Counted from the first letter of the stretch, positions 6,479 through 14,040 are shown. The stretch: DNA of 20,738 nucleotides from IMCC26077 sp964490435 (GCA_964490435.1 CAZBCF010000027.1:1-20738); one strand, 5' to 3'. Made by a program: numbers and translations. The notes: generated by a model from the sequence alone, not told the origin.

Positions 6479-7570
6479 ATGAAGAGTAGAAAGATTCGGC
6501 TTAGCGCTCTAGCGCTTGCCGCAGTCATGGCAATCGCAGCCAGTGGCGTCGCTTCTCCTGCGCAAGCGTCGAAGAAGAAGATCACCATCGGCTTCGTAGT
6601 ACACGTTGTTGGTAATCCATTTATCCAACAAATTATCGATGCAGCCAAGATGGCCGCTAAGGATCTCGGTGTGACAATCAAGGTCACTGGTCCTGCTGGT
6701 GCTGAAGGCGATGCGCAACTTACTGCTGTGCAGAACATGGCAGCTTCCGGAGTCGATGGAATCGCCACATCTGTTCCATCTGCATCCATGGTCAACGGCT
6801 TGAATGCAATCATCAAGTCCGGAATTCCAATCGTTCAATTCAATGGTCTTGGTGAAGGTGTCAATGCGCCATATGTTGGTGAGAAGTCAGTTGAATCTGG
6901 CCGCATCCTCGGCAAGATGGTTCTCGACAAGATTGGCGGCACCGGCGCTAAGGGCAAAGTCATCGTTGGAAACTGCTACCCAGGCTTCCCAGTTCTTGAG
7001 AATCGCCAAAAGGGAGTTCTCGAGAGCCTCAAGAAGGCAGCCGGCGTTCAGATTGTTGGACCTTCAGATGTAAAGGTTGATGCAGCCGCAAACTTCGCTG
7101 CATGGCAGGGTCTCCTTGCTGCTAACTCAGATGCACTTGCAATGGTCGGACTTTGCGCGCCAGATGTCGAGAGCATCGGTAAGGTGAATAAGGCAGCCAA
7201 TAACACCAAGACAATTGGTGGCGGCTATGACCTTACTGCTGGAAACCTTGAGGCACTTGCAAATGGAAGTGCGCACATCTCATTGGGCCAGACTCCATTC
7301 ATCCAAGGATATGCACCTGTTTACATCTTGGTAGATAGCATCCGTAAGGGCATCAAGATCAACAAGCCATCCTTCCTCAACTCTGGAACTGAGATCGTCA
7401 CCGCAACATCCGTGACTGAGCCTTTCAAACTTCCAGCATTGACCTTCAAAGATCTACAAGCAATGGCAACTTCAAAGACGAAGACTCGTAAGTACTACGA
7501 TCCAGTCGTCAAGGGATACATCAAGGACTGGAAGAAGAATCTCAAGCCAGTCTCTGATGAGTCTGCCTAA
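6479..7570 (+). CDS. Sugar ABC transporter substrate-binding protein
   Basis: This is the extracellular solute receptor of the importer, with a periplasmic-binding-protein type I fold (Peripla_BP_4, as in RbsB), 363 residues. The N-terminus is a Sec signal peptide with basic residues, a hydrophobic core and an AQA cleavage site after residue 30. There is no lipobox cysteine. The mature part starts KKKITIGFVVHVVGNPF and contains the typical MAASGVDGIATSVPSA segment. AAGGA at 6463-6467 lies 11 bases before the ATG. The ligand cannot be read from the sequence; the mutarotase and dehydrogenases downstream suggest a 6-deoxyhexose or a related sugar or sugar acid. Confidence 0.92.
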   Translation: MKSRKIRLSALALAAVMAIAASGVASPAQASKKKITIGFVVHVVGNPFIQQIIDAAKMAAKDLGVTIKVTGPAGAEGDAQLTAVQNMAASGVDGIATSVPSASMVNGLNAIIKSGIPIVQFNGLGEGVNAPYVGEKSVESGRILGKMVLDKIGGTGAKGKVIVGNCYPGFPVLENRQKGVLESLKKAAGVQIVGPSDVKVDAAANFAAWQGLLAANSDALAMVGLCAPDVESIGKVNKAANNTKTIGGGYDLTAGNLEALANGSAHISLGQTPFIQGYAPVYILVDSIRKGIKINKPSFLNSGTEIVTATSVTEPFKLPALTFKDLQAMATSKTKTRKYYDPVVKGYIKDWKKNLKPVSDESA

Positions 7571-7611
7571 GCAATAAGAACCATCTAAAGTGAGTCGAGC
7601 GGAGGTCATCA

Positions 7612-9117
7612 GTGAGTAGCAATTCCACTCACGGCGTGATCTCCGCTCGTTCGCTATCCAAGCGTTATGGCGGTGTTCAGGCCCTTGATAACTTAAACCT
7701 TGATTTGGAGCGCAATATCGTCCACGCGATTGTGGGTGAGAATGGCGCAGGTAAATCAACTTTCATGAAGATTCTTTCGGGTGGTGTCACCCCCGATTCA
7801 GGATCAATCGAAATCGACGGGGTTAGTTACCCAGAAATCACTGTGCAATTGGCGCGCAAACTCGGAATTGGCATCATGTACCAAGAGTTGCGCCTCTTCC
7901 AACATCGAGATGTTCTCACAAACCTCTTTCCTGATCGCGAGATCCGACGTGGTCCATTCATCGCAAATAAACCAATGGAGGAAATTGCTCGACCAGTACT
8001 CGAGTCCATTGGGCTAAAGGTAGATTTACATGCAACTCTTGGCGATTTGGCTATTTCTGATCAGCAATTAATCGAGTTGGCTCGCGTGATTATTGAAAAA
8101 CCAAAGCTGCTGATTCTTGATGAGCCAACCTCCGCCCTCAACGCACGCGAGAGCGATCGGTTGCTGGAACTTGTGCGCCAACTTCCAGCACAGGGAACCA
8201 CTGTTCTCTACGTTTCACATCGACTTGATGAGGTCTTTGCCGTTGCTGATCAGATTTCGGTCATGCGAAATGGCACTTTAGTTTTTTCACGTCCTACGAA
8301 AGAACTCAATCGAAGTGATGTGATTGCAGGCATCGTTGGCGAAGAGAAATCCAGTCGGATCCAAAAGGGCGAGCGTCGCGAAGGCGCGCAGCTAGATAGC
8401 GCAGTCTTGCTCGATGTAAAGAATTTGAAGAATCAGGGCCAGATTCAAGATGTTTCACTTAATGTGCGTGCAGGTGAGATTGTCGGAGTGGCTGGCCTCA
8501 TTGGTTCGGGCGCTGATGAATTACTTGAGACTCTTTTTGGTGCTAAGCCGAAAAGTGGCGGTGTGATTGTCCTCGAGGGGAAAGAGTGCGCATCAGTCTC
8601 ACCACAAAACTCAGTGCGAGACAAGGTGGCTCTAGTGCCAGCCGATCGGAAACGAGTCGGGCTCATGATGGAACGTAGCGTTGCAGATAATTTCTCCCAT
8701 GTTGCCGTCGGTGGACATAAACATGGCACTGCGATAGTCACACGCGGTGGACTGGCAACTCGTGCAAAAAGATTGGTCGAGCGCTTTAGTGTAAAGACAG
8801 AACATGTCGATATCAGAGTGGGAAATCTCTCTGGTGGCAACCAGCAGAAAGTTGTCATCGGCAAATGGTTAGAAATCAACCCCCGGCTGGTGCTCTTAGA
8901 CGACCCCACACGTGGCGTTGATATCGGGGCTAAATCTGAGCTATTCCGCCTTATTCGTGAGATTGCAGATTCCGGAAAAGGAGTGCTCTTTCGCTCGACT
9001 GAAATTGCGGAGTTAACTAATCTTTGTGACCGTATCTATGTAATTAAGAATGGTGAAACCAAACGAGAAGTCACTGATGTAGATGAAGCAGAATTAATCA
9101 AGTTAATCAACGAGTAA
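7612..9117 (+). CDS. Sugar ABC transporter ATP-binding protein, RbsA-like double NBD
   Basis: The ATPase of the importer carries two nucleotide-binding domains in one chain of 501 residues, normal for the RbsA/XylG group. The first domain has Walker A GENGAGKST (42-50), the Q-loop in YQELRLF and Walker B ending LDEP (D170, E171), but its signature is degenerate (AISDQQL). The second has a degenerate Walker A (GLIGSGADE) and a good signature LSGGNQQ (406-412). The residue after its Walker B aspartate is Asp431 where Glu is usual, so only the first site is likely to hydrolyse well, as in the family. The start is GTG 7612, six bases after GGAGG (7601-7605). It follows the binding protein by 41 bases. 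Confidence 0.93.
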   Translation: MSSNSTHGVISARSLSKRYGGVQALDNLNLDLERNIVHAIVGENGAGKSTFMKILSGGVTPDSGSIEIDGVSYPEITVQLARKLGIGIMYQELRLFQHRDVLTNLFPDREIRRGPFIANKPMEEIARPVLESIGLKVDLHATLGDLAISDQQLIELARVIIEKPKLLILDEPTSALNARESDRLLELVRQLPAQGTTVLYVSHRLDEVFAVADQISVMRNGTLVFSRPTKELNRSDVIAGIVGEEKSSRIQKGERREGAQLDSAVLLDVKNLKNQGQIQDVSLNVRAGEIVGVAGLIGSGADELLETLFGAKPKSGGVIVLEGKECASVSPQNSVRDKVALVPADRKRVGLMMERSVADNFSHVAVGGHKHGTAIVTRGGLATRAKRLVERFSVKTEHVDIRVGNLSGGNQQKVVIGKWLEINPRLVLLDDPTRGVDIGAKSELFRLIREIADSGKGVLFRSTEIAELTNLCDRIYVIKNGETKREVTDVDEAELIKLINE

Positions 9118-9139
9118 GAAAGAAGAGAGAGGGATAGAA

Positions 9140-9466
9140 ATGATCAAGAGAGCATTCACTATGAAATTGAAGCCAGGTGGGCTTGCCGAATACAAGCGCT
9201 ACCACGATGAAATCTGGCCAGAATTAGTTGCCGAGATTGAGAAACAAGGTATCGCTCAAATCACTATTTTTGAACGCGACCCTGTCTTGTTCCTTTATTC
9301 CGAGATTGCTGATCCTGAGGCGTGGGATCGCCTCTGGCATACAGAGATTCACGACAAGTGGGCAGAGTTCATGGCACCTCTCATGGAATTCAACTCCGAT
9401 GGAATTGTTGATTCCAGCGAAGTGAAAGAGGTATTCAACCTTCGCACTAATGCTGGTAAGAAATAA
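9140..9466 (+). CDS. rhaM: L-rhamnose mutarotase family protein
   Basis: The 108-residue protein matches the RhaM/YiiL family (PF05336), which interconverts alpha and beta anomers of L-rhamnose. Residues Tyr18 and His22 in YKRYHDEIWPEL correspond to the active-site tyrosine and histidine of E. coli RhaM as remembered, and the ending SSEVKEVFNL matches the family C-terminus. A purine-rich ribosome-binding site (GAGAGAGGGA, about 9124-9133) precedes the ATG. It lies 22 bases after the ATPase gene in the same operon. Family members also occur in clusters for other sugars (L-fucose, L-lyxose and related), so the fold is firm but the sugar is not proven. Confidence 0.85.
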   Translation: MIKRAFTMKLKPGGLAEYKRYHDEIWPELVAEIEKQGIAQITIFERDPVLFLYSEIADPEAWDRLWHTEIHDKWAEFMAPLMEFNSDGIVDSSEVKEVFNLRTNAGKK

Positions 9467-9490
9467 TCCGAGCCAGCCGAATCCAGACTC

Positions 9491-10297
9491 ATGTCACATC
9501 ATCCACTTGCATTAGTCACCGGAGCCAGTAAAGGCCTAGGTCGCCAGATGGCGTTAGGTCTTGCTGGTGCCGGGCACAAGGTCATCGCGGTGGCGCGGAG
9601 TAAATCTGCCCTTGAATCTTTGGCGAAGGAGCATCCCGGTCTGATTTTTCCCTACGAGTGCGATGTAAGTGAGTACAAGGAAGTTGAAGTATTGGCAGCC
9701 AATGTAAAAAAGGAACATGGGGACGTTCAGATTCTGGTCAATGCGGCTGGTGTCTTTGGGCCGATAGATCTAGTTCAGAACACTGATCCAGAGCAATGGG
9801 CAAAAACAATCTTGATCGATACCCTCGCCCCGTACTTCACGACGAGAGTCTTTCTCTCCGGAATGCTGGCCAAGAAATGGGGCCGAATTATTAATGTCAG
9901 CTCTGCTGCAGCGCTTCATCCTCCAGGAGCGCTCAATAGCGCCTATGGAACCTCAAAAGTTGCCCTCAATCAATTCACTCGACATGTGGCAGCAGAGATC
10001 TCTGGGTCAGGAGTCACTGCAAATGTGATTCATCCTGGTGATGTGAAGACTGAGATGTGGGCAGATATAAAGGCGAAGGCATTGGCACTTGGCGAAGTGG
10101 GTAAGGATTACACCGCATGGGTTGATTGGGTTGCTGAAACTGGCGGAGATGATCCTAAGAAAGCGATGGATCTCGTCCTTGAGATAGTTTCGCCTGCATA
10201 TGATGGAATCAATGGTCGCTTCTTGTGGATCAATGAGCCACTTCAGGCTCCTATTCCAAGTTGGGAAGATCCAGTCGATGCACGTCCGTGGAGCTAG
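9491..10297 (+). CDS. SDR-family NAD(P)-dependent dehydrogenase
   Basis: This is a classical short-chain dehydrogenase of 268 residues: the cofactor loop TGASKGLG (10-17), NAAG (84-87), a serine pair at 137-138 and the Tyr152-x-x-x-Lys156 catalytic pair. The C-terminal stretch SPAYDGINGRFLWINE fits SDR enzymes acting on sugars or similar polyols. It is the last gene of the transport operon, 24 bases after rhaM and with no clear Shine-Dalgarno site. By analogy with oxidative L-rhamnose or L-fucose pathways, where an SDR oxidises C1 of the sugar or a later keto-acid, a sugar dehydrogenase role is plausible but not shown. It converges with the next gene across 15 bases and no terminator hairpin was found between them. 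Confidence 0.88.
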   Translation: MSHHPLALVTGASKGLGRQMALGLAGAGHKVIAVARSKSALESLAKEHPGLIFPYECDVSEYKEVEVLAANVKKEHGDVQILVNAAGVFGPIDLVQNTDPEQWAKTILIDTLAPYFTTRVFLSGMLAKKWGRIINVSSAAALHPPGALNSAYGTSKVALNQFTRHVAAEISGSGVTANVIHPGDVKTEMWADIKAKALALGEVGKDYTAWVDWVAETGGDDPKKAMDLVLEIVSPAYDGINGRFLWINEPLQAPIPSWEDPVDARPWS

Positions 10298-10312
10298 ATT
10301 CTTGGCTGAGCG

Positions 10313-11059
10313 CTAGCCTCGTCCGATATACGGCATCTTCGTCGCCATCACAGTCATGAATTGCACATTCGCTTCAAGTGGTAGTGAAGCCATGTGTATC
10401 ACTGCGTCTGCAAGTATTTGTGCGTTGATGACTGGCTCGGCAAGTCTCGTCCCATTCGCTTGAGGCGCTCCCTCACGCTGCATAGATGCCATATTCGTAT
10501 CGGCATTGCCAATATCGATTTGCCCACACGCAATGTTGTATTTACGGCCATCGAGTGAGGTAGAGCGAGTAAGACCAGTGATTGCATGTTTTGAAGCAGT
10601 GTAGGGGGCAGAGTTGGGTCGAGGCGCGTGTGCTGATAACGAGCCATTATTGATAATCCGCCCACCCTGTGGTTGTTGATCTTTCATGATGGCAAATGCC
10701 TCTTGAGTACAGAAGAAGGTGCCACCAACATTAATATCGAAGACCTTCTGCCAATCATCCTTATCGACATCTTCGAGTAATGCCGCTGGTGGGACGATGC
10801 CGGCGTTATTAAATAGGAGATCAAGTCGGCCAAATTTATCTTTGATATCTGCGAATGCACGCGCGACTGAGTGTCGATCACTCACATCACATTGGATTGG
10901 CAGCGCTGCGCCACCAATTTCTTTGGCCACTGCTGAGATTCCGTTTAGATCACGCCCAAGTAGAGCAACCTGCCAGCCATTCTTTGCTAGTGAAATGGCT
11001 GTGACTCTGCCGATGCCCCGGTTTGCTCCTGTTACTGCGGCAAATTTCTCGTTACTCAT
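10313..11059 (-). CDS. SDR-family oxidoreductase
   Basis: A second classical short-chain dehydrogenase, 248 residues, with TGANRGIG (10-17), NNAG (84-87), Asn110, Ser140 and the Tyr153-x-x-x-Lys157 pair. The region after the active site (ACGQIDIGNADT) places it in a different SDR subgroup from the one at 9491, so the two are not recent duplicates. Its ATG overlaps the stop of the upstream denD-like gene by four bases (ATGA), which indicates tight coupling and a shared pathway. The substrate is unknown; a sugar-acid or hydroxy-acid oxidation is inferred from the neighbours. Confidence 0.88.
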   Translation of the reverse strand: MSNEKFAAVTGANRGIGRVTAISLAKNGWQVALLGRDLNGISAVAKEIGGAALPIQCDVSDRHSVARAFADIKDKFGRLDLLFNNAGIVPPAALLEDVDKDDWQKVFDINVGGTFFCTQEAFAIMKDQQPQGGRIINNGSLSAHAPRPNSAPYTASKHAITGLTRSTSLDGRKYNIACGQIDIGNADTNMASMQREGAPQANGTRLAEPVINAQILADAVIHMASLPLEANVQFMTVMATKMPYIGRG

Positions 11060-12054
11060 GTACTTTGCCCCGGAATCTTTCCATCGAGTTCGCTCTCGAT
11101 ATGAAGGTGAATCAACTCATCGAATGTCGTCTCGCATGTAAAACCTAGGCTTCGGGCTCGGGTGGCAGGAAATGCGGGGAAATTCCAGGCAGAAACCATC
11201 TGTTGAGCAAAGGGATCGATTGGGACTTCCTTGATGTGAGAGACCACAGCGTCACCAGCGACTCGGCGAAGAGCATGAATTTCATCACCAATCGTGGCGT
11301 GTACACCAGGCATCACCATTGAACGCTGCGCGCCAAGTTGTTTGGTATCGAGCTGCGCTGCATAGACTAAGAATCCGACAGCCGAACGGGGTGAGGCGAA
11401 GACCATCGAGACATCCTTTGAGACAGCGAGGACAGTGTCAATGCCAACCAGAGGTTCACGAATGATGTTTGAGAATACCCCCGAGGCTGCGGCATTGGGC
11501 TTACCTGGCCGTACGCAAATTGTTGGCAGTCTGAGCCCGACACCGTCGAGGAAACCGCGACGACTGTAGTCGTTGAGTAGAAGTTCTCCGATTGCTTTTT
11601 GAGTGCCATAACTAGTCGTTGGTTGCAGGATGAAATCATCATCAATATCGTCAGGGTAAGGTCCACCGTAAACGGCTGCAGTTGAGGTGTAAACAACTCG
11701 CGGGCAGTAACCCTTATGAGCGCGGATTGCCTCAAAGAGATTTCTTGTTCCGTCGAGATTGACCCGATAACCCTTTTCGAAATCTGATTCGGCTTCGCCT
11801 GAAACTATTGCGGCGAGATGAAAGATCATCTCTGGTCTTGTCGCTACCAGATTGGTACATGTCTGCATATCGGTAATGTCCGCAACTTCAGCCGCTATAG
11901 GAAAAGGCGCTCCGGTGGGAATCTTTGGCTCAATGAATGCATCAACTAATCGCACTTCGGCGATCCTTTTTCCTGCAAGTTGTGGATTTTTCGCAAGGTG
12001 TTGAATGAGCCTCTGCCCAATCATTCCGCCACCACCGAGAATGAGAACCTTCAT
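11056..12054 (-). CDS. denD: D-erythronate dehydrogenase-like NAD-dependent enzyme
   Basis: This is an extended SDR (epimerase/dehydratase fold) of 332 residues with the nucleotide loop GGGGMIGQ (7-14) and the Tyr149-x-x-x-Lys153 pair. The segments SYGTQKAIGELLLNDYSRRG, LRLPTICVRPGKPNAAASG and IIREPLVG are, from memory, hallmarks of DenD. DenD oxidises D-erythronate at C2 to the 2-keto acid, which OtnK, OtnC and OtnI then take to dihydroxyacetone phosphate. None of those partners is in the window. The gene is first of a two-gene minus-strand unit, with a -10 box exactly six bases before its ATG, so the message is probably leaderless. A role on a related sugar acid is a fair alternative. Confidence 0.78.
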   Translation of the reverse strand: MKVLILGGGGMIGQRLIQHLAKNPQLAGKRIAEVRLVDAFIEPKIPTGAPFPIAAEVADITDMQTCTNLVATRPEMIFHLAAIVSGEAESDFEKGYRVNLDGTRNLFEAIRAHKGYCPRVVYTSTAAVYGGPYPDDIDDDFILQPTTSYGTQKAIGELLLNDYSRRGFLDGVGLRLPTICVRPGKPNAAASGVFSNIIREPLVGIDTVLAVSKDVSMVFASPRSAVGFLVYAAQLDTKQLGAQRSMVMPGVHATIGDEIHALRRVAGDAVVSHIKEVPIDPFAQQMVSAWNFPAFPATRARSLGFTCETTFDELIHLHIESELDGKIPGQST

Positions 12055-12060
12055 AGCGAG

Positions 12061-12066
12061 ATAATA
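12061..12066 (-). promoter_or_regulatory. -10 box of a leaderless promoter for denD
   Basis: Read on the minus strand, TATTAT is followed by six bases and then the ATG of the denD-like gene, so transcription would start at or next to the start codon. It lies in the 39-base gap after the heliorhodopsin stop. It gives denD and the downstream SDR their own promoter, although no terminator separates them from the heliorhodopsin unit. No convincing -35 box is visible. Confidence 0.6.
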
Positions 12067-12093
12067 ACTCTTAGCGCCGAATCACGTAATGGC

Positions 12094-12858
12094 CTACGAG
12101 GGAATTAGTGTATTAGCGAAGATTTGCCAAGCCAATGCGGACTTAGCAATGAGTGAAAGCGTGATGTAGGTGCGCTCGCCGCGTAGGTATTCGCTCCACT
12201 TTCCGACTTTCTTGTATTGCAACCACTGCACAAGAGCAAATGAATTGAAGAACAAGAAGATAGTTATGACGATGCCGTAGACGAAGGCTGGTGCTGAGGA
12301 GTCTTTCGGCCCACCAATTGAGAAGACATAAAAGAGGAGTGCTACCCAGGGCACTGCACCGGCAATACACCCGAAAATGAAGGGAAGCCAGCCACCGTTT
12401 CCGGGAGTTTCATATTTCTCTTGTAGCCAGCCAAAGAGAATCATCGCGGCATTGACGCCAAAGATAGAGATGATCGCGGTGATGTCGGCAACGCCAGTGA
12501 CCTGAGCGATGAGAACGATCATCACCGACGAACTTATCGAGTATTCCACCCAACGGAAATAGTTGCGCTGCTCTTCTAAACCTTTGCTGTAGCGCCCGAA
12601 AAATTGGGGGCTGGCGACGATAAAGTGTGCGAGTGCGGATAAACCTAGGAATACTGCGACCGTCAGTCCTATTGGTGTATTGAAGAGTACGACTGGTGGC
12701 GCAAAGGTAGTTCCTGGTGGTCCTGACATATACGTTGCATTGATTGGCAATGTAAAGTCATTGCTAAGCGCGAGTACTGCAATCATCTGCACGAGATGTA
12801 GCAAACCGGCAATAATGTTGATTCTTCGAAGTCCACCCATAGTCACTGTTTTAGCCAT
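12094..12858 (-). CDS. Heliorhodopsin
   Basis: This is a seven-helix retinal protein of 254 residues, very close in remembered sequence to the type heliorhodopsin 48C12 (253 residues). Visible landmarks are His21, His78, the retinal counterion Glu105 in FRWVEYS, Ser235 and the Schiff-base Lys239 in IAKSALAWQIF; each sits two positions below its 48C12 counterpart. Heliorhodopsins insert with the N-terminus inside, opposite to type-1 rhodopsins, have slow photocycles and pump no ions in the forms studied; a light-sensing or regulatory role is assumed. ATG 12858 gives the family N-terminus (MAKTV); a GTG at 12909 would overlap copC. It is last in a tight operon behind a cation transporter and copC, 16 bases after the copC stop. 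No retinal-synthesis gene is in the window. Confidence 0.97.
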   Translation of the reverse strand: MAKTVTMGGLRRINIIAGLLHLVQMIAVLALSNDFTLPINATYMSGPPGTTFAPPVVLFNTPIGLTVAVFLGLSALAHFIVASPQFFGRYSKGLEEQRNYFRWVEYSISSSVMIVLIAQVTGVADITAIISIFGVNAAMILFGWLQEKYETPGNGGWLPFIFGCIAGAVPWVALLFYVFSIGGPKDSSAPAFVYGIVITIFLFFNSFALVQWLQYKKVGKWSEYLRGERTYITLSLIAKSALAWQIFANTLIPS

Positions 12859-12874
12859 GGTTAGAGGGTATCTG

Positions 12875-13399
12875 CTATCGCTTTCTTCGGAAGAGTAATA
12901 GGGCACCAATAATCAAAATAATCCCGAGAACTGGTGCAATGAGTCCAGAATTTAGTGCTGTCGTTTGGGTAGCGCTCCCGGCTGCTGGTGTTTCCTGGGT
13001 TTTAGCAGCGCCATTAGGTGCAGCCAACTCAAATGAAATCTCACCTTTGATGGGATGACCGTCAGCGCTTACTACTCGGTAGCTAATGACATATTTCCCA
13101 AGCGCCATGTCCTCAGGACTTGCCTGAATCAATGCAGATAAGACCGGGCCCTTGATTTCTACCGGACCAAGTTCAATGTGAGAATCGGCGGAATTTCTCA
13201 AGGAAAGGGTGTTGATGTTCTCGTCGCCTAGGCGCAGCAAGTCCTCGCTAAAAGTGAGCGAGATCGCCTCTGGCATTTCAGTGATAACACCACGATCAGC
13301 AGGAGTTGCAGATTCTAATTCTGCATGTGCCTGCGCATCCGGGGCGACAAAAAAGCAAAATAGTACGACTAACAGTGAAGCGGTGAGTCGCCTATTCAT
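12875..13399 (-). CDS. copC: CopC-domain copper-binding protein, membrane-anchored
   Basis: The 174-residue protein begins with a Sec signal peptide cleaved after AQA (residue 24), which leaves His25 as the new N-terminus. CopC proteins bind Cu(II) with exactly such an N-terminal histidine plus an Asp and a His, here probably Asp113 and His115 in SADGHPIKG. After the beta-barrel domain comes an Ala/Thr-rich linker, then one C-terminal membrane helix ending in RRKR, so the domain faces outward on the membrane. No methionine-rich Cu(I) site was seen and no CopD partner is fused or adjacent. It lies three bases after the upstream transporter stop, with AAAGAGG eight bases before its ATG, and just ahead of heliorhodopsin. 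Confidence 0.9.
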   Translation of the reverse strand: MNRRLTASLLVVLFCFFVAPDAQAHAELESATPADRGVITEMPEAISLTFSEDLLRLGDENINTLSLRNSADSHIELGPVEIKGPVLSALIQASPEDMALGKYVISYRVVSADGHPIKGEISFELAAPNGAAKTQETPAAGSATQTTALNSGLIAPVLGIILIIGALLLFRRKR

Positions 13400-13402
13400 A
13401 TA

Positions 13403-13963
13403 TCAAGCCTCTTTACGTGCAGTTTCTAAGACATCTTTCGCGGCATCAGCATTCATCACAAAGATTATTATTCCGATGACTAGGTCAGGGATCATACTGG
13501 AGTAGAAGAGGGTCACTACACCGGCGCCAATGATTAGTACATTTGCAACCGCATCATTGCGTGCTGAGTAGTAGGCTGCTTTTACTAGACCGCCTTCTTC
13601 GTTCTTATGCCGCGAGATTAAGACTGCACACGTTACATTTACTACCAATGCGCCAAAGCCGACGTAACTCATGCCAGCACCCTGGGGGACTTCAGGACTA
13701 ATGATTTGGTGAATAGCGCTCCAGATGAAAGCAATGCCTGGTACTAGTAAGACGGCGGCCAGAAAATAACTCGTAACCTGACGTTTGCGCAGCGACCAAC
13801 CTATTGCAAGTGCGATGAGGACGTTAATCGAAGTGTCCTCGAGGAAATCTACGCTATCGCTAATGAGAGAAACGGAATTAAATAGACGCCCAAAATAGAA
13901 CTCAACAATGAAATAGGAAAAATTAAGTGAGGCAATTATGAGGACTGTTCGGCGTAGCGCCAT
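13403..13963 (-). CDS. Short CDF-type cation transporter
   Basis: This is a 186-residue membrane protein resembling the six-helix core of cation diffusion facilitators, which export Zn, Co, Cd, Fe or Mn by proton antiport. The helix-2 motif SDSVDFLED supplies Asp39 and Asp43. The helix-5 motif SARNDAVAN supplies Asp137, but the usual histidine four residues earlier is Ser133. The cytoplasmic C-terminal metal-sensing domain of typical CDFs (about 300 residues) is missing. It is not an edge truncation, because copC follows three bases later. The altered site makes the metal uncertain. The ATG stands six bases after a TATACT box, so the transcript is probably leaderless and starts the operon that continues to copC and heliorhodopsin. 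Confidence 0.78.
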   Translation of the reverse strand: MALRRTVLIIASLNFSYFIVEFYFGRLFNSVSLISDSVDFLEDTSINVLIALAIGWSLRKRQVTSYFLAAVLLVPGIAFIWSAIHQIISPEVPQGAGMSYVGFGALVVNVTCAVLISRHKNEEGGLVKAAYYSARNDAVANVLIIGAGVVTLFYSSMIPDLVIGIIIFVMNADAAKDVLETARKEA

Positions 13964-13969
13964 ATCTGG

Positions 13970-13975
13970 AGTATA
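13970..13975 (-). promoter_or_regulatory. -10 box of a leaderless promoter for the heliorhodopsin operon
   Basis: On the minus strand TATACT is followed by six bases and the ATG of the CDF-type gene, placing the transcript start at the start codon. This is the only promoter candidate seen for the CDF-copC-heliorhodopsin unit. The 83-base gap to the divergent PotA gene holds both promoters. No clear -35 box is seen. Confidence 0.62.
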
Positions 13976-14034
13976 GGTTGGTTTTTCGCCGAAACTCTTG
14001 TAGTCCGACCCCTTTAAAACCGACTTTTAGAGAG

Positions 14035-14040
14035 TAAAGT
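14035..14040 (+). promoter_or_regulatory. -10 box of a leaderless promoter for the PotABCD-type operon
   Basis: TAAAGT is followed by exactly six bases and the GTG start of the ATPase gene, the same geometry as at the divergent CDF gene and at denD. It supports GTG 14047 as the true start rather than ATG 14062. No clear -35 box is seen. Confidence 0.55.

Noticed and set aside
8445..8909. 154-codon minus-strand frame inside the RbsA-like gene
   Set aside because: It is a shadow of the second ATPase domain and shows only the composition expected from reading that codon bias backwards.
10298..10312. Bidirectional terminator between the two converging SDR genes
   Set aside because: The 15-base gap only offers a four-base GGCT/AGCC pairing and no T run.
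10719..11141. 140-codon plus-strand frame opposite the SDR and denD genes
   Set aside because: It spans two coupled minus-strand genes with complete catalytic motifs; the plus-strand product is Ser/Arg/Pro-rich with no motif.
12859..12909. Longer heliorhodopsin from GTG 12909
   Set aside because: It would overlap the copC end by 35 bases and add 17 polar residues absent from the family; ATG 12858 gives a normal N-terminus and length.
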